A stretch of 64,000 nucleotides of DNA, from NCBI GenBank assembly GCA_963692995.1, contig OY843611.1, positions 2,046,001 to 2,110,000 of the forward strand, written 5' to 3'. Under the pieces are notes generated by a model that saw only the letters and a list, made by a program, of their open reading frames with translations, searched no databases and had not been told where the DNA came from. This document shows, in pieces, positions 43,273-51,820 of this stretch (position 1 is the first letter of the stretch; the number at the start of each line of letters is the position of its first letter). The stretch comes from Bin87 sp963692995. GTDB taxonomy: Bacteria > Chloroflexota > Dehalococcoidia > Lucifugimonadales > UBA3495. Both the position numbers and the translations under genes were made by a program.

Positions 43273-44040
43273 TTATAGCATGGGGTCATGGGACGGGATT
43301 GCCAGGTGGTTGGACAGGCGCGCAGCGGGGGGGAGTGGTCGGGCGCGCAGCGACAAGGGGTTGGGGAGTTTGATCCAGAAGGTTTTTTCGAGGGCGCGAC
43401 GCCATAGAGGAGACAGAATGATTACGCTGTCGTCCTCCGGGAGACGCCAGAGTTTCCGGTGGCAAGGACAAGGACGCGGCGTCATCCCGTAGCGATACCA
43501 GCCGTGGGGATCGGGACTGGCGGCAAGGGGAACGTTAGAGAGATTGAAACGGCGCTTGATGTCGTCGAGATTGGGGAGGGAAAGGATGTCTTGGGCAGTT
43601 GCGAAGGCGTCGGGCACGCGGAGGTTAGGGTCGCGCAGCCGGCGCTTGTGATGCCGGACCGGTTTGGGTTGTCCGGCGATGGCGGCGGCGCAGTCAACGA
43701 TGCAAGATTTGACGCGGCGACGCATGCGCCGGAGGGGGACGGCGGGATCGCCGGATCGGTGGGCCGAGGCAAGGTGATCGGCTATGGAATGGACCTGCCG
43801 GAAGGTTTTGAGGTGGTCGCGCTTGAGGCGTTGCCGAAATATATTGGAATACATCACCTGCTCGAGCTGGCGACGGGAGTTGTGGTTGCAGCCGTCGTGG
43901 ACGGCGAGGGCGGTGAGGGCATGGGTAAGCGCCCGTCGGAGGGCCACGGCGGCCCGGATGGGGTCGAGATCGGCGATGGCGTGGTCGGCGCGTTGGAGGA
44001 ATTCGACGGCTTTGTCCTGGTGGAACTCGACGGTTGCCAT
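43273..44040 (-). CDS. hypothetical protein with a helical N-terminal region
   Basis: 255 residues. The first 60 are Ala/Leu/His-rich helices (A-V-A-L-R-R-A-L-T-H-A-L-T-A-L) that could suggest a HEPN-like or helical-bundle domain, but this is not certain. The middle is Arg/His-rich. The C-terminal part has W-Y-R-Y-G-M and a C-P-C-H-R motif. Ends 35 bases upstream of the CoA-transferase start on the same strand. No family recognised. Confidence 0.55.
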   Translation of the reverse strand: MATVEFHQDKAVEFLQRADHAIADLDPIRAAVALRRALTHALTALAVHDGCNHNSRRQLEQVMYSNIFRQRLKRDHLKTFRQVHSIADHLASAHRSGDPAVPLRRMRRRVKSCIVDCAAAIAGQPKPVRHHKRRLRDPNLRVPDAFATAQDILSLPNLDDIKRRFNLSNVPLAASPDPHGWYRYGMTPRPCPCHRKLWRLPEDDSVIILSPLWRRALEKTFWIKLPNPLSLRARPLPPAARLSNHLAIPSHDPML

Positions 44041-44222
44041 TTGCTGAGGATAGGCTCCTTGAAGAGGGGATGCTCCTTGAAATCGGGGCGATTGGTTGGC
44101 TGGTGGGTGATTTGCTTTTGGAAACGGGTTTGGGGTCAGCTTGTCGGCGCTACGGCCAGAGAGCGTGGTTGCGAATTGAAGTCCTAAGATTGCGCGTGCT
44201 GACCGCCCTACGCCCCACCCCG

Positions 44223-44326
44223 CCTGGATTCCCGCTTTCGCGGGAATGACAAGTCGCGGTCCTGGATTCCCACGTTGGCGGGAATGACAAGTCGCGGTCC
44301 TGGATTCCCGCTTTCGGGGGAATGAC
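44223..44326. repeat. three tandem GGATTCCCGC-type arms
   Basis: Copies at 44223-44250, 44261-44288 and 44299-44326, separated by AAGTCGCGGT(CC) spacers, so the unit is about 38-39 bp. The middle copy has CACGTTGGCG instead of the usual CTTTCGCG loop. Confidence 0.8.
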
Positions 44327-44606
44327 CCCGTGTCAAGCAGGGAGCCGGTTGGGGGACGTGAGGGCGACCCTCGCGCAGCGGTGGTGACACCCGCCGTACT
44401 GGTCTATGCGGTACCGGGGAATGAACCGGCCTGTAAGCGATAGCCAGCGGTGCAGAAGGTCCGACGTTGCCGTCCGCACGCCGCAGGGGCGGCGCGGATA
44501 GCGGGAGGCCGTGATAGCTGACCCGTGAAAACCCGTATTCTGATGTTGGCGTCGGGCGATGGGCGGTGGCCACGGGCTTGCTGCTCGACTTGAAGTACAG
44601 TTTAGC

Positions 44607-44618
44607 GAACATATGTTC
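44607..44618. promoter_or_regulatory. GAAC-N4-GTTC dyad (LexA-like SOS box)
   Basis: GAACATATGTTC is an exact fit to the GAAC-N4-GTTC box bound by Gram-positive-type LexA. No gene starts within 300 bases on either strand, so a function in SOS control is not supported by context. Chance occurrence is possible. Confidence 0.3.
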
Positions 44619-44678
44619 CGATACGCAAGGAGCAGGTGTCAGTGATTAGCGGCTATCGACTGCTATTGGCCGGGTCTT

Positions 44679-44901
44679 CTGGATTCCCGCTTTCGCGGGA
44701 ATGACGGGGGGTGGCGGGCGTGCGGCGGGGTGGCGGGCGTGATGGGGGCGCCGGCGTGACGGGGGGCGGCGGGCGTGATGGGGGGCGCGGGCATGACGGG
44801 GGCGCCGGCGTGACGGAGGGCGGCGTGATGGGGGGGGGCGTGATGGGGTAAGGCGAGAGTTACTGGATTCCCGCTTTCGCGGGAATGACGGGGGGTGGCG
44901 G
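44679..44901. repeat. palindromic arms flanking a G-rich minisatellite
   Basis: Two consensus arms (44679-44707 and 44873-44901) bracket about 160 bases of degenerate GGCGTGATGGGG/GGCGTGACGGGG units. The units look like amplified copies of the ATGACGGGGG tail of the arm. Confidence 0.75.
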
Positions 44902-45008
44902 GCGTGCGGCGGGGTGACGGGCGGCGGGTTGAGGTGTTTGGCGTTGACGGGGGCATAGACCGGTGTTAGCGTGAGGCGGCGTTTTCGTTATGTCGCGTGG
45001 TTACCCCG

Positions 45009-45947
45009 ATGCCCGAAAAGAATGAAAGGCCCCTCATCGTGTCGCTGGGCGGCATAAATATGGACTTGGTCACCTTCGCAGACCGTCTGCCCGCTGACGG
45101 GGAAACTGTGGTGGGAAACCGTTTTCTCACTTATGCCGGAGGAAAGGGAGCGAATCAGGCCGTGGCGTTGGCGCGCATGGGCGCTCGCTCCATGATGGTG
45201 GGGCGGGTAGGCGACGATATGTTTGGCCCACAATTGATTGATCTTTTACAGTCGGCCGGAGTCGAGACGGACGCCGTGGGGGTGACGTCGGGAGTGAGTT
45301 CGGGCATTGCCGTAATCAGTGTAGGAGAGGGCGGGCAAAATCGGATCGTGCAGGTTCTGGGCGCCAATGATACCTGCGGAGAGAGCGAGTACAATGCGAT
45401 AGTCGATCTGGCAGATCAGATGTCTGGGCTGCTCCTTCAGCTGGAGGTCTCGATTGAGTTGTCGCTGCGGGCAGCGGCAGCAGCGGCGTCCTACGGCGTG
45501 AGGGTAATACTGGATCCGGGGCCGGTTCGACCGATTCCGTTGGACTTATACCGGCACATTTCGGTAATTACACCGAACGAAACCGAGGCTGAAGCGCTGG
45601 TGGGCTACCGGATAACGACGCCGGAAACCGCCAGAACCGCGGCCCGGGAACTGGTGAACCGGGGCGCCGGCGCGGCAGTCATCAAGTTGGGCGCGCAAGG
45701 GGCGTGTTGGGACGATGGCGTGGAGCGGGGATATGTGCCGGCATTTCGGGTGGACGCGGTAGATACGGTGGCCGCCGGGGACGCCTGCAACGGGGCGATG
45801 GCCGTAGCGCTGTCGGAGGGTCGCGCGCTGGATGAAGCGGTACGCTGGGGCTGCGCCGCCGGCGCGCTGGCCGTGGCCGAAGTGGGGGCGCAGGATTCTA
45901 TGCCGAGGCGCGAGGCGGTGTTGGCTCTGCTGGGCGCGCCATCGTGA
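45009..45947 (+). CDS. rbsK: ribokinase (PfkB family)
   Basis: About 312 residues from the ATG at 45009 (a GTG at 44997 is in frame). PfkB signature 1 G-G-K-G-A-N-Q-A at about 43-50 and the catalytic loop D-T-V-A-A-G-D-A-C-N-G-A near 252-263, which keeps the base Asp. Phosphorylates D-ribose or a related sugar with ATP. The substrate is less certain than the fold, because no ribose transporter is nearby. First of three closely spaced plus-strand genes. Confidence 0.85.
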   Translation: MPEKNERPLIVSLGGINMDLVTFADRLPADGETVVGNRFLTYAGGKGANQAVALARMGARSMMVGRVGDDMFGPQLIDLLQSAGVETDAVGVTSGVSSGIAVISVGEGGQNRIVQVLGANDTCGESEYNAIVDLADQMSGLLLQLEVSIELSLRAAAAAASYGVRVILDPGPVRPIPLDLYRHISVITPNETEAEALVGYRITTPETARTAARELVNRGAGAAVIKLGAQGACWDDGVERGYVPAFRVDAVDTVAAGDACNGAMAVALSEGRALDEAVRWGCAAGALAVAEVGAQDSMPRREAVLALLGAPS

Positions 45948-45987
45948 GAAGCGGGATTTGCCAGATGAAAAGGATGGACCGGACGGT

Positions 45988-46488
45988 ATGACGAATACTG
46001 ACAAGTTTTGCGCCGGATGCGGGGCGCGGCTCACGCTCCGGGAGCACGAGGGTCAGCGGCGTCCGGTTTGCCCGCAATGCGGCCGGGTCGTCTATTATGA
46101 CCCCAAGCTGGCGGCGGCGTGCGTCGTTGAGCGCGACGGCAAGACGCTGATGGTACGGCGGGCGGTGCAAACGGGCTACGGGTTGTGGAGTATGCCGGGC
46201 GGTTATGTTGACCGGGGCGAAATCGTGGAGGATGCCGCGGCGCGGGAGGTTTGGGAAGAGGCGGGGTTGCTGGTGGAGGTCGGAGCGCTGATTGGCCTTT
46301 TCTCGGATGCCGGCAATCCGGTGGTGGTGGCCGCCTATGCCGCTACTGAGACCGGCGGCGTCCTGGAGGCCGGGCCGGAATCGCTGGAGGTGGGATTTTT
46401 TCCGCCTGAAGAGCTACCGCCCTTAGCGTTTCCCCGGGACGAACAGATTATTCGGCGCTGGCGGGAAATCCGCGACGGCCAAGGGTAG
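45988..46488 (+). CDS. NUDIX hydrolase with N-terminal zinc ribbon
   Basis: 166 residues from ATG 45988; the longer frame overlaps ribokinase. Two C-x2-C pairs at the N-terminus (F-C-A-G-C and V-C-P-Q-C) and a Nudix box from G-G-Y-V-D-R-G-E through R-E-V-W-E-E-A-G-L. This layout is like NADH pyrophosphatase-type or ADP-ribose-type NUDIX enzymes that hydrolyse nucleoside diphosphate derivatives. Substrate unknown. Confidence 0.9.
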   Translation: MTNTDKFCAGCGARLTLREHEGQRRPVCPQCGRVVYYDPKLAAACVVERDGKTLMVRRAVQTGYGLWSMPGGYVDRGEIVEDAAAREVWEEAGLLVEVGALIGLFSDAGNPVVVAAYAATETGGVLEAGPESLEVGFFPPEELPPLAFPRDEQIIRRWREIRDGQG

Positions 46489-46497
46489 CCGGCGGCA

Positions 46498-47262
46498 GTG
46501 TACCGGTTCAATTCAATGGACTGGTTCAACGGACTGGCTCGGCTACGGGATATGGCGGGGCCGGCCGGACGGACGGTGCTGGATACGCTGTATCCGCTGG
46601 AATGCGTCGGGTGCGGTAGGTCGGGCCGGGTGATTTGCGAGGCTTGCGCGGCGGACCTGCCCGAGCTGACTTCCCCGTTCTGTGGGATTTGCGCTACCCC
46701 CGGCGATTTTGCCCGCTGCCCGCGTTGCGCCGCGGGCGGGCGCCAATTTGACGGCATTCGCGCTCCTTACCACTATGCCGGGGCAGTTCGCCAGGCCATT
46801 TTGGCCCTCAAGTACGGTGGGATCAAGGCCGCTGCGGCGCAGCTGGGCGATCTGCTGGCGGGCTATTTGAACGACAACCCGCTGCCCGGCGACGTATTGA
46901 CCGCCGTTCCCATGCACTCGCGACGCCGGCGGGAGCGGGGATACAATCAGGCTGAGCTGCTGGCGGTTCGCGTCGCCCGGGCCGGCAACCTGGGCTACGA
47001 CGCCGGATTGCTGACGCGCACCCGCCCGGTGGAGCCGCAGGCCGGCATGGACAGCGCCGACCGGCGGGCGGTGAACGTGGCCGACAGCGTGGCGGTATCG
47101 CCCGGCAAGGATCTGAACGGCGCCGCAATCATCCTGGTGGATGACGTGGCGACTACCGGCAGCACGCTGGAAAGCTGCGCCACGGCCCTGAAACAGGCCG
47201 GAGCGGCATCGGTATGGTGTTTGACGCTGGCGGTGGCCGGGGGACAACCGCTCCGGGAATGA
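46498..47262 (+). CDS. comF: ComF family phosphoribosyltransferase-like protein
   Basis: 254 residues starting at GTG 46498 (ATG at 46516 possible). N-terminal double zinc-finger: Y-P-L-E-C-V-G-C and C-E-A-C, then F-C-G-I-C and C-P-R-C. C-terminal PRTase motif I-I-L-V-D-D-V-A-T-T-G-S-T near 215. ComF proteins take part in uptake of transforming DNA and in replication restart; other competence genes are not in this window except CinA. Ten bases after the NUDIX gene. Confidence 0.9.
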   Translation: MYRFNSMDWFNGLARLRDMAGPAGRTVLDTLYPLECVGCGRSGRVICEACAADLPELTSPFCGICATPGDFARCPRCAAGGRQFDGIRAPYHYAGAVRQAILALKYGGIKAAAAQLGDLLAGYLNDNPLPGDVLTAVPMHSRRRRERGYNQAELLAVRVARAGNLGYDAGLLTRTRPVEPQAGMDSADRRAVNVADSVAVSPGKDLNGAAIILVDDVATTGSTLESCATALKQAGAASVWCLTLAVAGGQPLRE

Positions 47263-47344
47263 CCACGTTTGACATCCAGCGTTATGTCTGCTGAAATGAC
47301 GGCACAGGCCACAGGATCGACACGAAAAGCGAGGAGGCAGCAAA

Positions 47345-48334
47345 ATGGCAAGCAACACTATGGTTTACGTTGGCGCTGAAGCCAGCGGACTCTACCGGAA
47401 GGCGGCCGGCGATGCCCACTGGGACTTGCTCACGGACGGACTGGCGCCGGCAACCCAGGCGAGGGCCATCGCCATACACCCCAACGACCCTCGGACGATT
47501 TTCTGCGGGACGCAGCGGGGCATCTACCGAAGCACCGACGGCGGCGACCACTGGCAGCGGATGAACATGAGCGAGGGCCGGGTGGTGTGGTCCATCCGGT
47601 TCCACCCCAACGACCCGAGGATCATGTTCCTGGGAACGGAAGGGGCCGAGGTGTACAAGAGCGAGGACGGCGGGGAGAACTGGAGCCACATTGCGACGGT
47701 ATCGAACCCGGCGCAGGTGCAGATGGCCTTTGCCATGCGCATTCTGGGCATCGACATTGAGGCGAGCAACCCCAACAACATGTACGCGGCGCTGGAAGTT
47801 GGCGGCGCAGCCAGCAGCACGGACGGGGGGCAGACCTGGACCATCCGCAACAGCGAGTTCGCCGGCGACGTTGACCTTCTGGACCTGCACGGCGTGGCCG
47901 TGGGCGGCGGCGACTCCGGCTCGGTGCTGATATCGAACCGCACGGGGGTGTGGCGCAGCACGGACCGGGGAGCGTCGTGGCAGGACTGCAACTTTGACCA
48001 GTTCTCCGACATTAAGTACTCGCGCGGTGTGGTGCGCGACCCCGGCGATCCGAACACCCTGTACGCATGCGTCGGCATGAACTTCGGCAGCGAGCAAGGC
48101 GGGGTGATGCGAACCAGCAACTTGGGCGAGACTTGGGAGCGGTTCGACCAGGGTGTCAATCCCAGCAGCACCACCTTCGGCGTGGCGGTGAACCGGCAGG
48201 ATCCGGCACAGGTGTATTTCTGCACGCGGCGGGGGCAGGTGTTCGGGACGCACGACGGCGGGGCGAGTTGGTCCAGTGATCAGCTGCCGGAGATGGCGCA
48301 GAACGTGATCAGCGTGGCGTGCGCGTCGGCATAG
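47345..48334 (+). CDS. Asp-box (BNR/sialidase-like) beta-propeller protein
   Basis: 329 residues with six Asp-box motifs S-x-D-x-G-x-x-W (for example Y-R-S-T-D-G-G-D-H-W, Y-K-S-E-D-G-G-E-N-W, S-S-T-D-G-G-Q-T-W), spaced about 45-60 residues, which would form a six-bladed propeller. GGAGG before the ATG. There is no signal peptide. Similar proteins are annotated as glycosyl hydrolase or exo-sialidase, but the catalytic residues of sialidases are not evident; a binding role is as likely. Confidence 0.85.
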   Translation: MASNTMVYVGAEASGLYRKAAGDAHWDLLTDGLAPATQARAIAIHPNDPRTIFCGTQRGIYRSTDGGDHWQRMNMSEGRVVWSIRFHPNDPRIMFLGTEGAEVYKSEDGGENWSHIATVSNPAQVQMAFAMRILGIDIEASNPNNMYAALEVGGAASSTDGGQTWTIRNSEFAGDVDLLDLHGVAVGGGDSGSVLISNRTGVWRSTDRGASWQDCNFDQFSDIKYSRGVVRDPGDPNTLYACVGMNFGSEQGGVMRTSNLGETWERFDQGVNPSSTTFGVAVNRQDPAQVYFCTRRGQVFGTHDGGASWSSDQLPEMAQNVISVACASA

Positions 48335-48364
48335 GCGACACGGTCACTACGACCTGTTGACAAA

Positions 48365-48468
48365 CCCGTCGTTCCGGCGCAAGCCCGAATCCAGTGAGTA
48401 CAAAATCAGGCCAACTTTCTGCTGGCGGTGATTTTCCTGGGTTCCCGCTGACGCGGGAACGACGGGGG
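48365..48468. repeat. paired inverted palindromic element
   Basis: Left arm CCCGTCGTTCCGGCGCAAGC (48365) and right arm CCTGGGTTCCCGCTGACGCG (48436) repeat the arm-spacer-arm plan of the 14881 element, spacer about 41 bases. Confidence 0.7.
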
Positions 48469-48497
48469 CTCTCAGTATCAGGCCAACTTTCAATGAA

Positions 48498-48526
48498 GTC
48501 GGGGCGGGTTTGAAACCCGCCCCGAC
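48498..48526. terminator. perfect 14-bp hairpin between convergent genes
   Basis: GTCGGGGCGGGTTT and AAACCCGCCCCGAC around a single G. It lies between the convergent propeller and HMGL-like genes, so it can end transcription from both sides. A shorter relative lies at 58217 in another convergent gap. Confidence 0.7.
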
Positions 48527-48549
48527 GGTTTGTTGGCTTACTGGAACGG

Positions 48550-49743
48550 CTAGCGGTCGGCTTTGGGCAGCCAGTCCTGGTTCCAGGGGAATTCGTTGGG
48601 GGCTTCGCCGAAGGCTGGGAGGCCCTGGTCAATGCGGTCGCGGTAGGGGCTGGTGACGGGCTCGCGGTAGGGGTAGAGGCCGCCTTGGTACATCTGCTCG
48701 CCTTTCTTGAAGTGGGTGGCCTGTTCCAAGGTTTCCACGAAAGGCATGTTGATGTCGTAGAGGTTGCCGGCGCCGGCGCGGGGACGGGGGCCGGCTTTGG
48801 AGACGTGGCCGTAGAGTTCGCGGCCGATGATGCGCTCGGCGGCCCAAACACAATCGATGAGCTTGTCGATATCGACGCCGGTGGGGATACCCATGTCTTC
48901 CATCATGTGGAGCAGGTCTTCGGTGGGAGCCATGCCGGTGGCGCGCCCGTTGCCGCAGTAGGGGCAACCGCCAAATCCGCCGATGGTGCCGTCGAGTTCA
49001 AGGGTATCCTCGGGGCCGAGAACGCGCATGGCGGCATAGGCGGATGCGATGGCCATATTGCGACCGTTGTGCAGGTGGAGGCGGAAGTGGTTGATTTCCG
49101 GCCAGCGCTCCTTGACGCGGACGATGCTCTCCTCAACCTTGTCCGGAGTGCAGTGGCTCATGGGGTCGCCCATGGAGCAGCTGCGGACGTTGATGCCGGC
49201 TTCGTCCCAAAGGCCGTGCTGGTATTCCAGCAGGGTGATCAGGCTTGCGACGGGGAACTCGCCGAGGAAGTTGGAACCCCAGGAGGCGTTGCAGCCGATG
49301 CCAGCCTCGGTGATGCCCATTTCTTGAGCCTGGGCGATAATGGCGGGCCAGCGTTCCATTTCCTGCATCTGAGTGCGGTTGGTATTGCGCCGGGCGAAGA
49401 CGTCGCAGAGGTGGCAGGAAAGTCGGGGGTAGGTGTCGCGCTCGATGGTGAGGGGTGGCGAGTAGGCGCGGGCGCGCTCGACGCCGCGGGCGTTGAGCGC
49501 GAGGGCGGTGTAGGTTACGCCGGCCCTGGGGGTGAACTTCTGAACGATTTCGTCGATACGCTCCATCTGGGGCGTCCAGCGGGGACTGACAAAGGAACCG
49601 ACGACGATGCTGTTGAGGCCGGTTTCGGACAGCATATCGAGGAGCTCAACTTTGTCGTCAACGGAGATGTTGGCGTCCTCAATCTGCATGCCCTCCCGCA
49701 TCCCTTCTTCTTTGTAGTGAACGGTGGGCCATTGGTCAGGCAT
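48550..49743 (-). CDS. HMG-CoA lyase/pyruvate carboxyltransferase-like TIM-barrel protein
   Basis: 397 residues. Catalytic start K-E-E-G-M-R-E-G-M-Q near 11-20 (R-E-G-x-Q in place of R-D-G-L-Q), H-L-H-N-G-R-N near 225 supplying metal ligands, and the D-G-T-I-G-G-F-G-G-C-P-Y glycine loop near 250-262 of the HMGL-like family. These enzymes cleave HMG-CoA or condense acetyl-CoA with 2-oxo acids. The altered first motif makes true HMG-CoA lyase activity uncertain. Confidence 0.85.
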   Translation of the reverse strand: MPDQWPTVHYKEEGMREGMQIEDANISVDDKVELLDMLSETGLNSIVVGSFVSPRWTPQMERIDEIVQKFTPRAGVTYTALALNARGVERARAYSPPLTIERDTYPRLSCHLCDVFARRNTNRTQMQEMERWPAIIAQAQEMGITEAGIGCNASWGSNFLGEFPVASLITLLEYQHGLWDEAGINVRSCSMGDPMSHCTPDKVEESIVRVKERWPEINHFRLHLHNGRNMAIASAYAAMRVLGPEDTLELDGTIGGFGGCPYCGNGRATGMAPTEDLLHMMEDMGIPTGVDIDKLIDCVWAAERIIGRELYGHVSKAGPRPRAGAGNLYDINMPFVETLEQATHFKKGEQMYQGGLYPYREPVTSPYRDRIDQGLPAFGEAPNEFPWNQDWLPKADR

Positions 49744-49946
49744 GGGGATCTCCTTGCGCCGGCGGCGCGACGGTAGTGGTTCTGACGAGGGCGCAAGGGC
49801 GCGCCGGATGCCGGGATTTTAGGGTTGGGCAGTTCGGGTTGTCAAGAAACGCTATATCGGGAGCGCTGAAGCTGGCAATAACAGGGAAACGTAAAATCAT
49901 GGTATGAATGGTATGATAGGATAAGCTCTCGATAAAGGGGCCGCAG

Positions 49947-50144
49947 ATGAACGGCATTACGAGTTTTTTGCTGGTTTTCTTCCTGGCCTGCTGGATATTT
50001 GTTATCGGGCACCAGGCGGGCTGGGATCCGTTAGACCCGGCACGGTACCCGGTGATGAGAAGTACGCTCATCATTGCTTACACTGGGGCTATTATATCGG
50101 CCGGTGTTCTCGCCGTAGCCGTGGTAGCAGTTTTCAAAAAATGA
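49947..50144 (+). CDS. small two-helix membrane protein
   Basis: 65 residues: hydrophobic helices at about 5-22 and 40-62 with a short hydrophilic loop. Its TGA stop overlaps the next ATG (ATGA), supporting real translation. No family recognised. Confidence 0.55.
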   Translation: MNGITSFLLVFFLACWIFVIGHQAGWDPLDPARYPVMRSTLIIAYTGAIISAGVLAVAVVAVFKK

Positions 50145-50377
50145 GAGCGCGATTCCGTTTCGTGTTGCAGAAAGTTCACAACTTCTTGAGGCCGGGGAGT
50201 AAAGATGTAGGCACAGTGAGTTTCGGAGCATCGGCTATTTTACTGTCCCGTGCCTTTCCGTCCTTTGCATGCGGGGCATGCCTGGAACTTGACGTTGCTA
50301 TGCTGATTGCCAGCGGCGGATTTTTGGCCATGGGCATGGCGCTGCGGTATCTTTCCCAAGTGGATAACAACGAGTAA
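50141..50377 (+). CDS. small membrane protein coupled to the preceding one
   Basis: 78 residues with a basic N-terminus and two hydrophobic stretches (about 27-45 and 50-68), including C-G-A-C. Start overlaps the previous stop as ATGA, so the pair is translated together. Unknown function. Confidence 0.5.
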   Translation: MRARFRFVLQKVHNFLRPGSKDVGTVSFGASAILLSRAFPSFACGACLELDVAMLIASGGFLAMGMALRYLSQVDNNE

Positions 50378-50414
50378 GCCCTGACCGAGTTAAAGCAGCA
50401 CGGGCGAGAGCGGG

Positions 50415-51227
50415 TCAAACCGCAGCGTAAGCGATTATTTTGTACACCAGCTTTGCCGCCGTATAGGCATGGGCCGGCAAGCCTTCATTGGGCGCCAATT
50501 CGCATACATCGAACCCCACGATGCGCCGTTCCTGGGATACATGGCGCAAAAGGGCGAGCAGCTCCAGCCAGCGCATACCGCCCGGCTCCGGCGTGCCCAC
50601 CGCCGCCATCTCCGACGGGTCCAGAACATCCAGGTCAACGCTCACGTACACCTCGGCGCTCAACCCGCTGACTATGTCCGCGATGTAATTAGCGTTTCGG
50701 GGCGGCCAATAGCAGGCCGGAATATTCGCAGCGTTGATGTAGTCCCGCTCTGCCAAGGCCAGGGTACGGACTCCGGCCAGCGCAATCGGACAGCGCTCGG
50801 CGATGCGCCGGGCGGTAGAGCCGTGGCCCCATGCCGTACCCTGGTATTCGTCGCGTAAATCGGCGTGGGCGTCGATGTAGAGCACGGAGAGTTGGGGGTG
50901 GCGTTCTAAATGGGCCAGCGCGGAGCCGATGGCGGCAGAGTGGTCGCCGCCGATTACGCCGGTGAGTTTGCCGGAGCCGACATTCGCGTAATGAGACACC
51001 GTCAGCCGCACACGCTCCGCCATTTGTCGGGGGTCGCCGACGTGGGGTTCCAGTGGCGGCGCAGTGTGGATGCCCAGTTCGGCTACGTCGATGCCCAGCT
51101 CCAGGTCGTAGTCTTCCAGGGCGGCGGAGGCGGCGACGATGGCGGCCGGGCCATAGCGCGCGCCGCTGCGAAAGGACGTGGTACTGTCGATGGGGACGGG
51201 AACCAGAACTGCCGTCGCCGTGGCCAA
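50415..51227 (-). CDS. speB: agmatinase (ureohydrolase family)
   Basis: Hydrolyses agmatine to putrescine and urea using a Mn pair. Metal ligands are in G-G-D-H-S, Y-I-D-A-H-A-D-L and V-S-V-D-L-D-V-L-D-P. The TTG at 51227 is only the first recognised start: the frame continues upstream with residues W-T-P-A-N-F-L-S-L-P-P-E-Q-A-D-L that look like the normal family N-terminus, and no ATG/GTG/TTG exists there. An ATT at 51302-51300 followed by T-Q-T-S-T could be the true start. Next to speD on the same strand. Confidence 0.88.
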   Translation of the reverse strand: MATATAVLVPVPIDSTTSFRSGARYGPAAIVAASAALEDYDLELGIDVAELGIHTAPPLEPHVGDPRQMAERVRLTVSHYANVGSGKLTGVIGGDHSAAIGSALAHLERHPQLSVLYIDAHADLRDEYQGTAWGHGSTARRIAERCPIALAGVRTLALAERDYINAANIPACYWPPRNANYIADIVSGLSAEVYVSVDLDVLDPSEMAAVGTPEPGGMRWLELLALLRHVSQERRIVGFDVCELAPNEGLPAHAYTAAKLVYKIIAYAAV

Positions 51228-51310
51228 GTCTGCCTGTTCGGGGGGCAGGGACAGGAAATTAGCCGGCGTCCAGGGGACCGGGGGGGTTGAGGTTTGTGTA
51301 ATAGGAGGTT

Positions 51311-51380
51311 CCTGGGTTCCGGCGTGCGCCGGAATGAGGGGAGGGCTAACGGAGTGAGGAGAGAGACGCCGGAATGACGG
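51311..51380. repeat. GGTTCCGGCGTGCGCCGGAA-type palindromic repeat
   Basis: Variant of the window's common repeat arm with CCGGCG/CGCCGG stem, followed by a truncated ACGCCGGAATGACGG copy. Lies between speD and the agmatinase gene. Confidence 0.7.
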
Positions 51381-51397
51381 GGAGCTGTTGCGGAGGT

Positions 51398-51820
51398 TTA
51401 CGTGGCCGGGCCGACGGCTTGCAGCGCGGTGCGCTGGAGCCGGGTTTCGTAAGCTCCCTGGCTGGCATCAAGCCATTCGAGGCCGCGGTCCAGCAACCAT
51501 GTTTTCACCCGGCTCAGGTTGAACAGGGAGCGGGCGTCGGCCAGGGCCTGCTCGTGGTCGAAGGGCTTGCAGGAAAAGACGTCGATGTTCACGTAGTCGC
51601 GATGGGGAAAGGTGTGGACGCTGATGTGGCTTTCGGCGATGATGACGAAGCCCGATATACCACCGTCGGCAGGGTTGGGGCCGCGGTATTCCAGGACCTC
51701 GGGTTCGGTGATTTTGGTCATTCCGAGGTTGGCCGGGTATTCGTCGAGGAACTGCCGCAACCGGGCGGTATCCCACATCATGCTGGCGTCGCCGCCAAAT
51801 CCGTCTATGATTAGATGCAT
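51398..51820 (-). CDS. speD: S-adenosylmethionine decarboxylase proenzyme (class 1B)
   Basis: 140 residues from ATG 51820; longer frame adds an unlikely leader. Self-processing site A-E-S-H-I-S-V-H-T with S64 as the pyruvoyl precursor, H69 and C84 (V-F-S-C-K-P-F) matching the Thermotoga-type catalytic set Ser63/His68/Cys83. Makes decarboxylated SAM for spermidine synthesis. Upstream of agmatinase on the same strand, so a polyamine unit. Confidence 0.94.
   Translation of the reverse strand: MHLIIDGFGGDASMMWDTARLRQFLDEYPANLGMTKITEPEVLEYRGPNPADGGISGFVIIAESHISVHTFPHRDYVNIDVFSCKPFDHEQALADARSLFNLSRVKTWLLDRGLEWLDASQGAYETRLQRTALQAVGPAT

Larger units (their letters stand above)
44041..44996. other. 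repeat-dense non-coding region
   Basis: About 950 bases without a credible gene. Contains three palindromic arms at 44223-44326, a GC-rich stretch with strong pairing at about 44468-44505, a GAAC-N4-GTTC site at 44607-44618, and two more palindromic arms (44679, 44873) joined by a G-rich minisatellite (44707-44870). Confidence 0.65.

Noticed and set aside
44223..44326. Possible CRISPR or CRISPR-like array
   Set aside because: Three arms with near-identical short spacers (AAGTCGCGGT); no unique spacers and no cas genes in the window.
44380..44560. Group II intron 5' region
   Set aside because: The pairing-rich stretch recalls intron RNA, but I could not find the domain V signature or a reverse transcriptase, so it is listed only as an unexplained structure.
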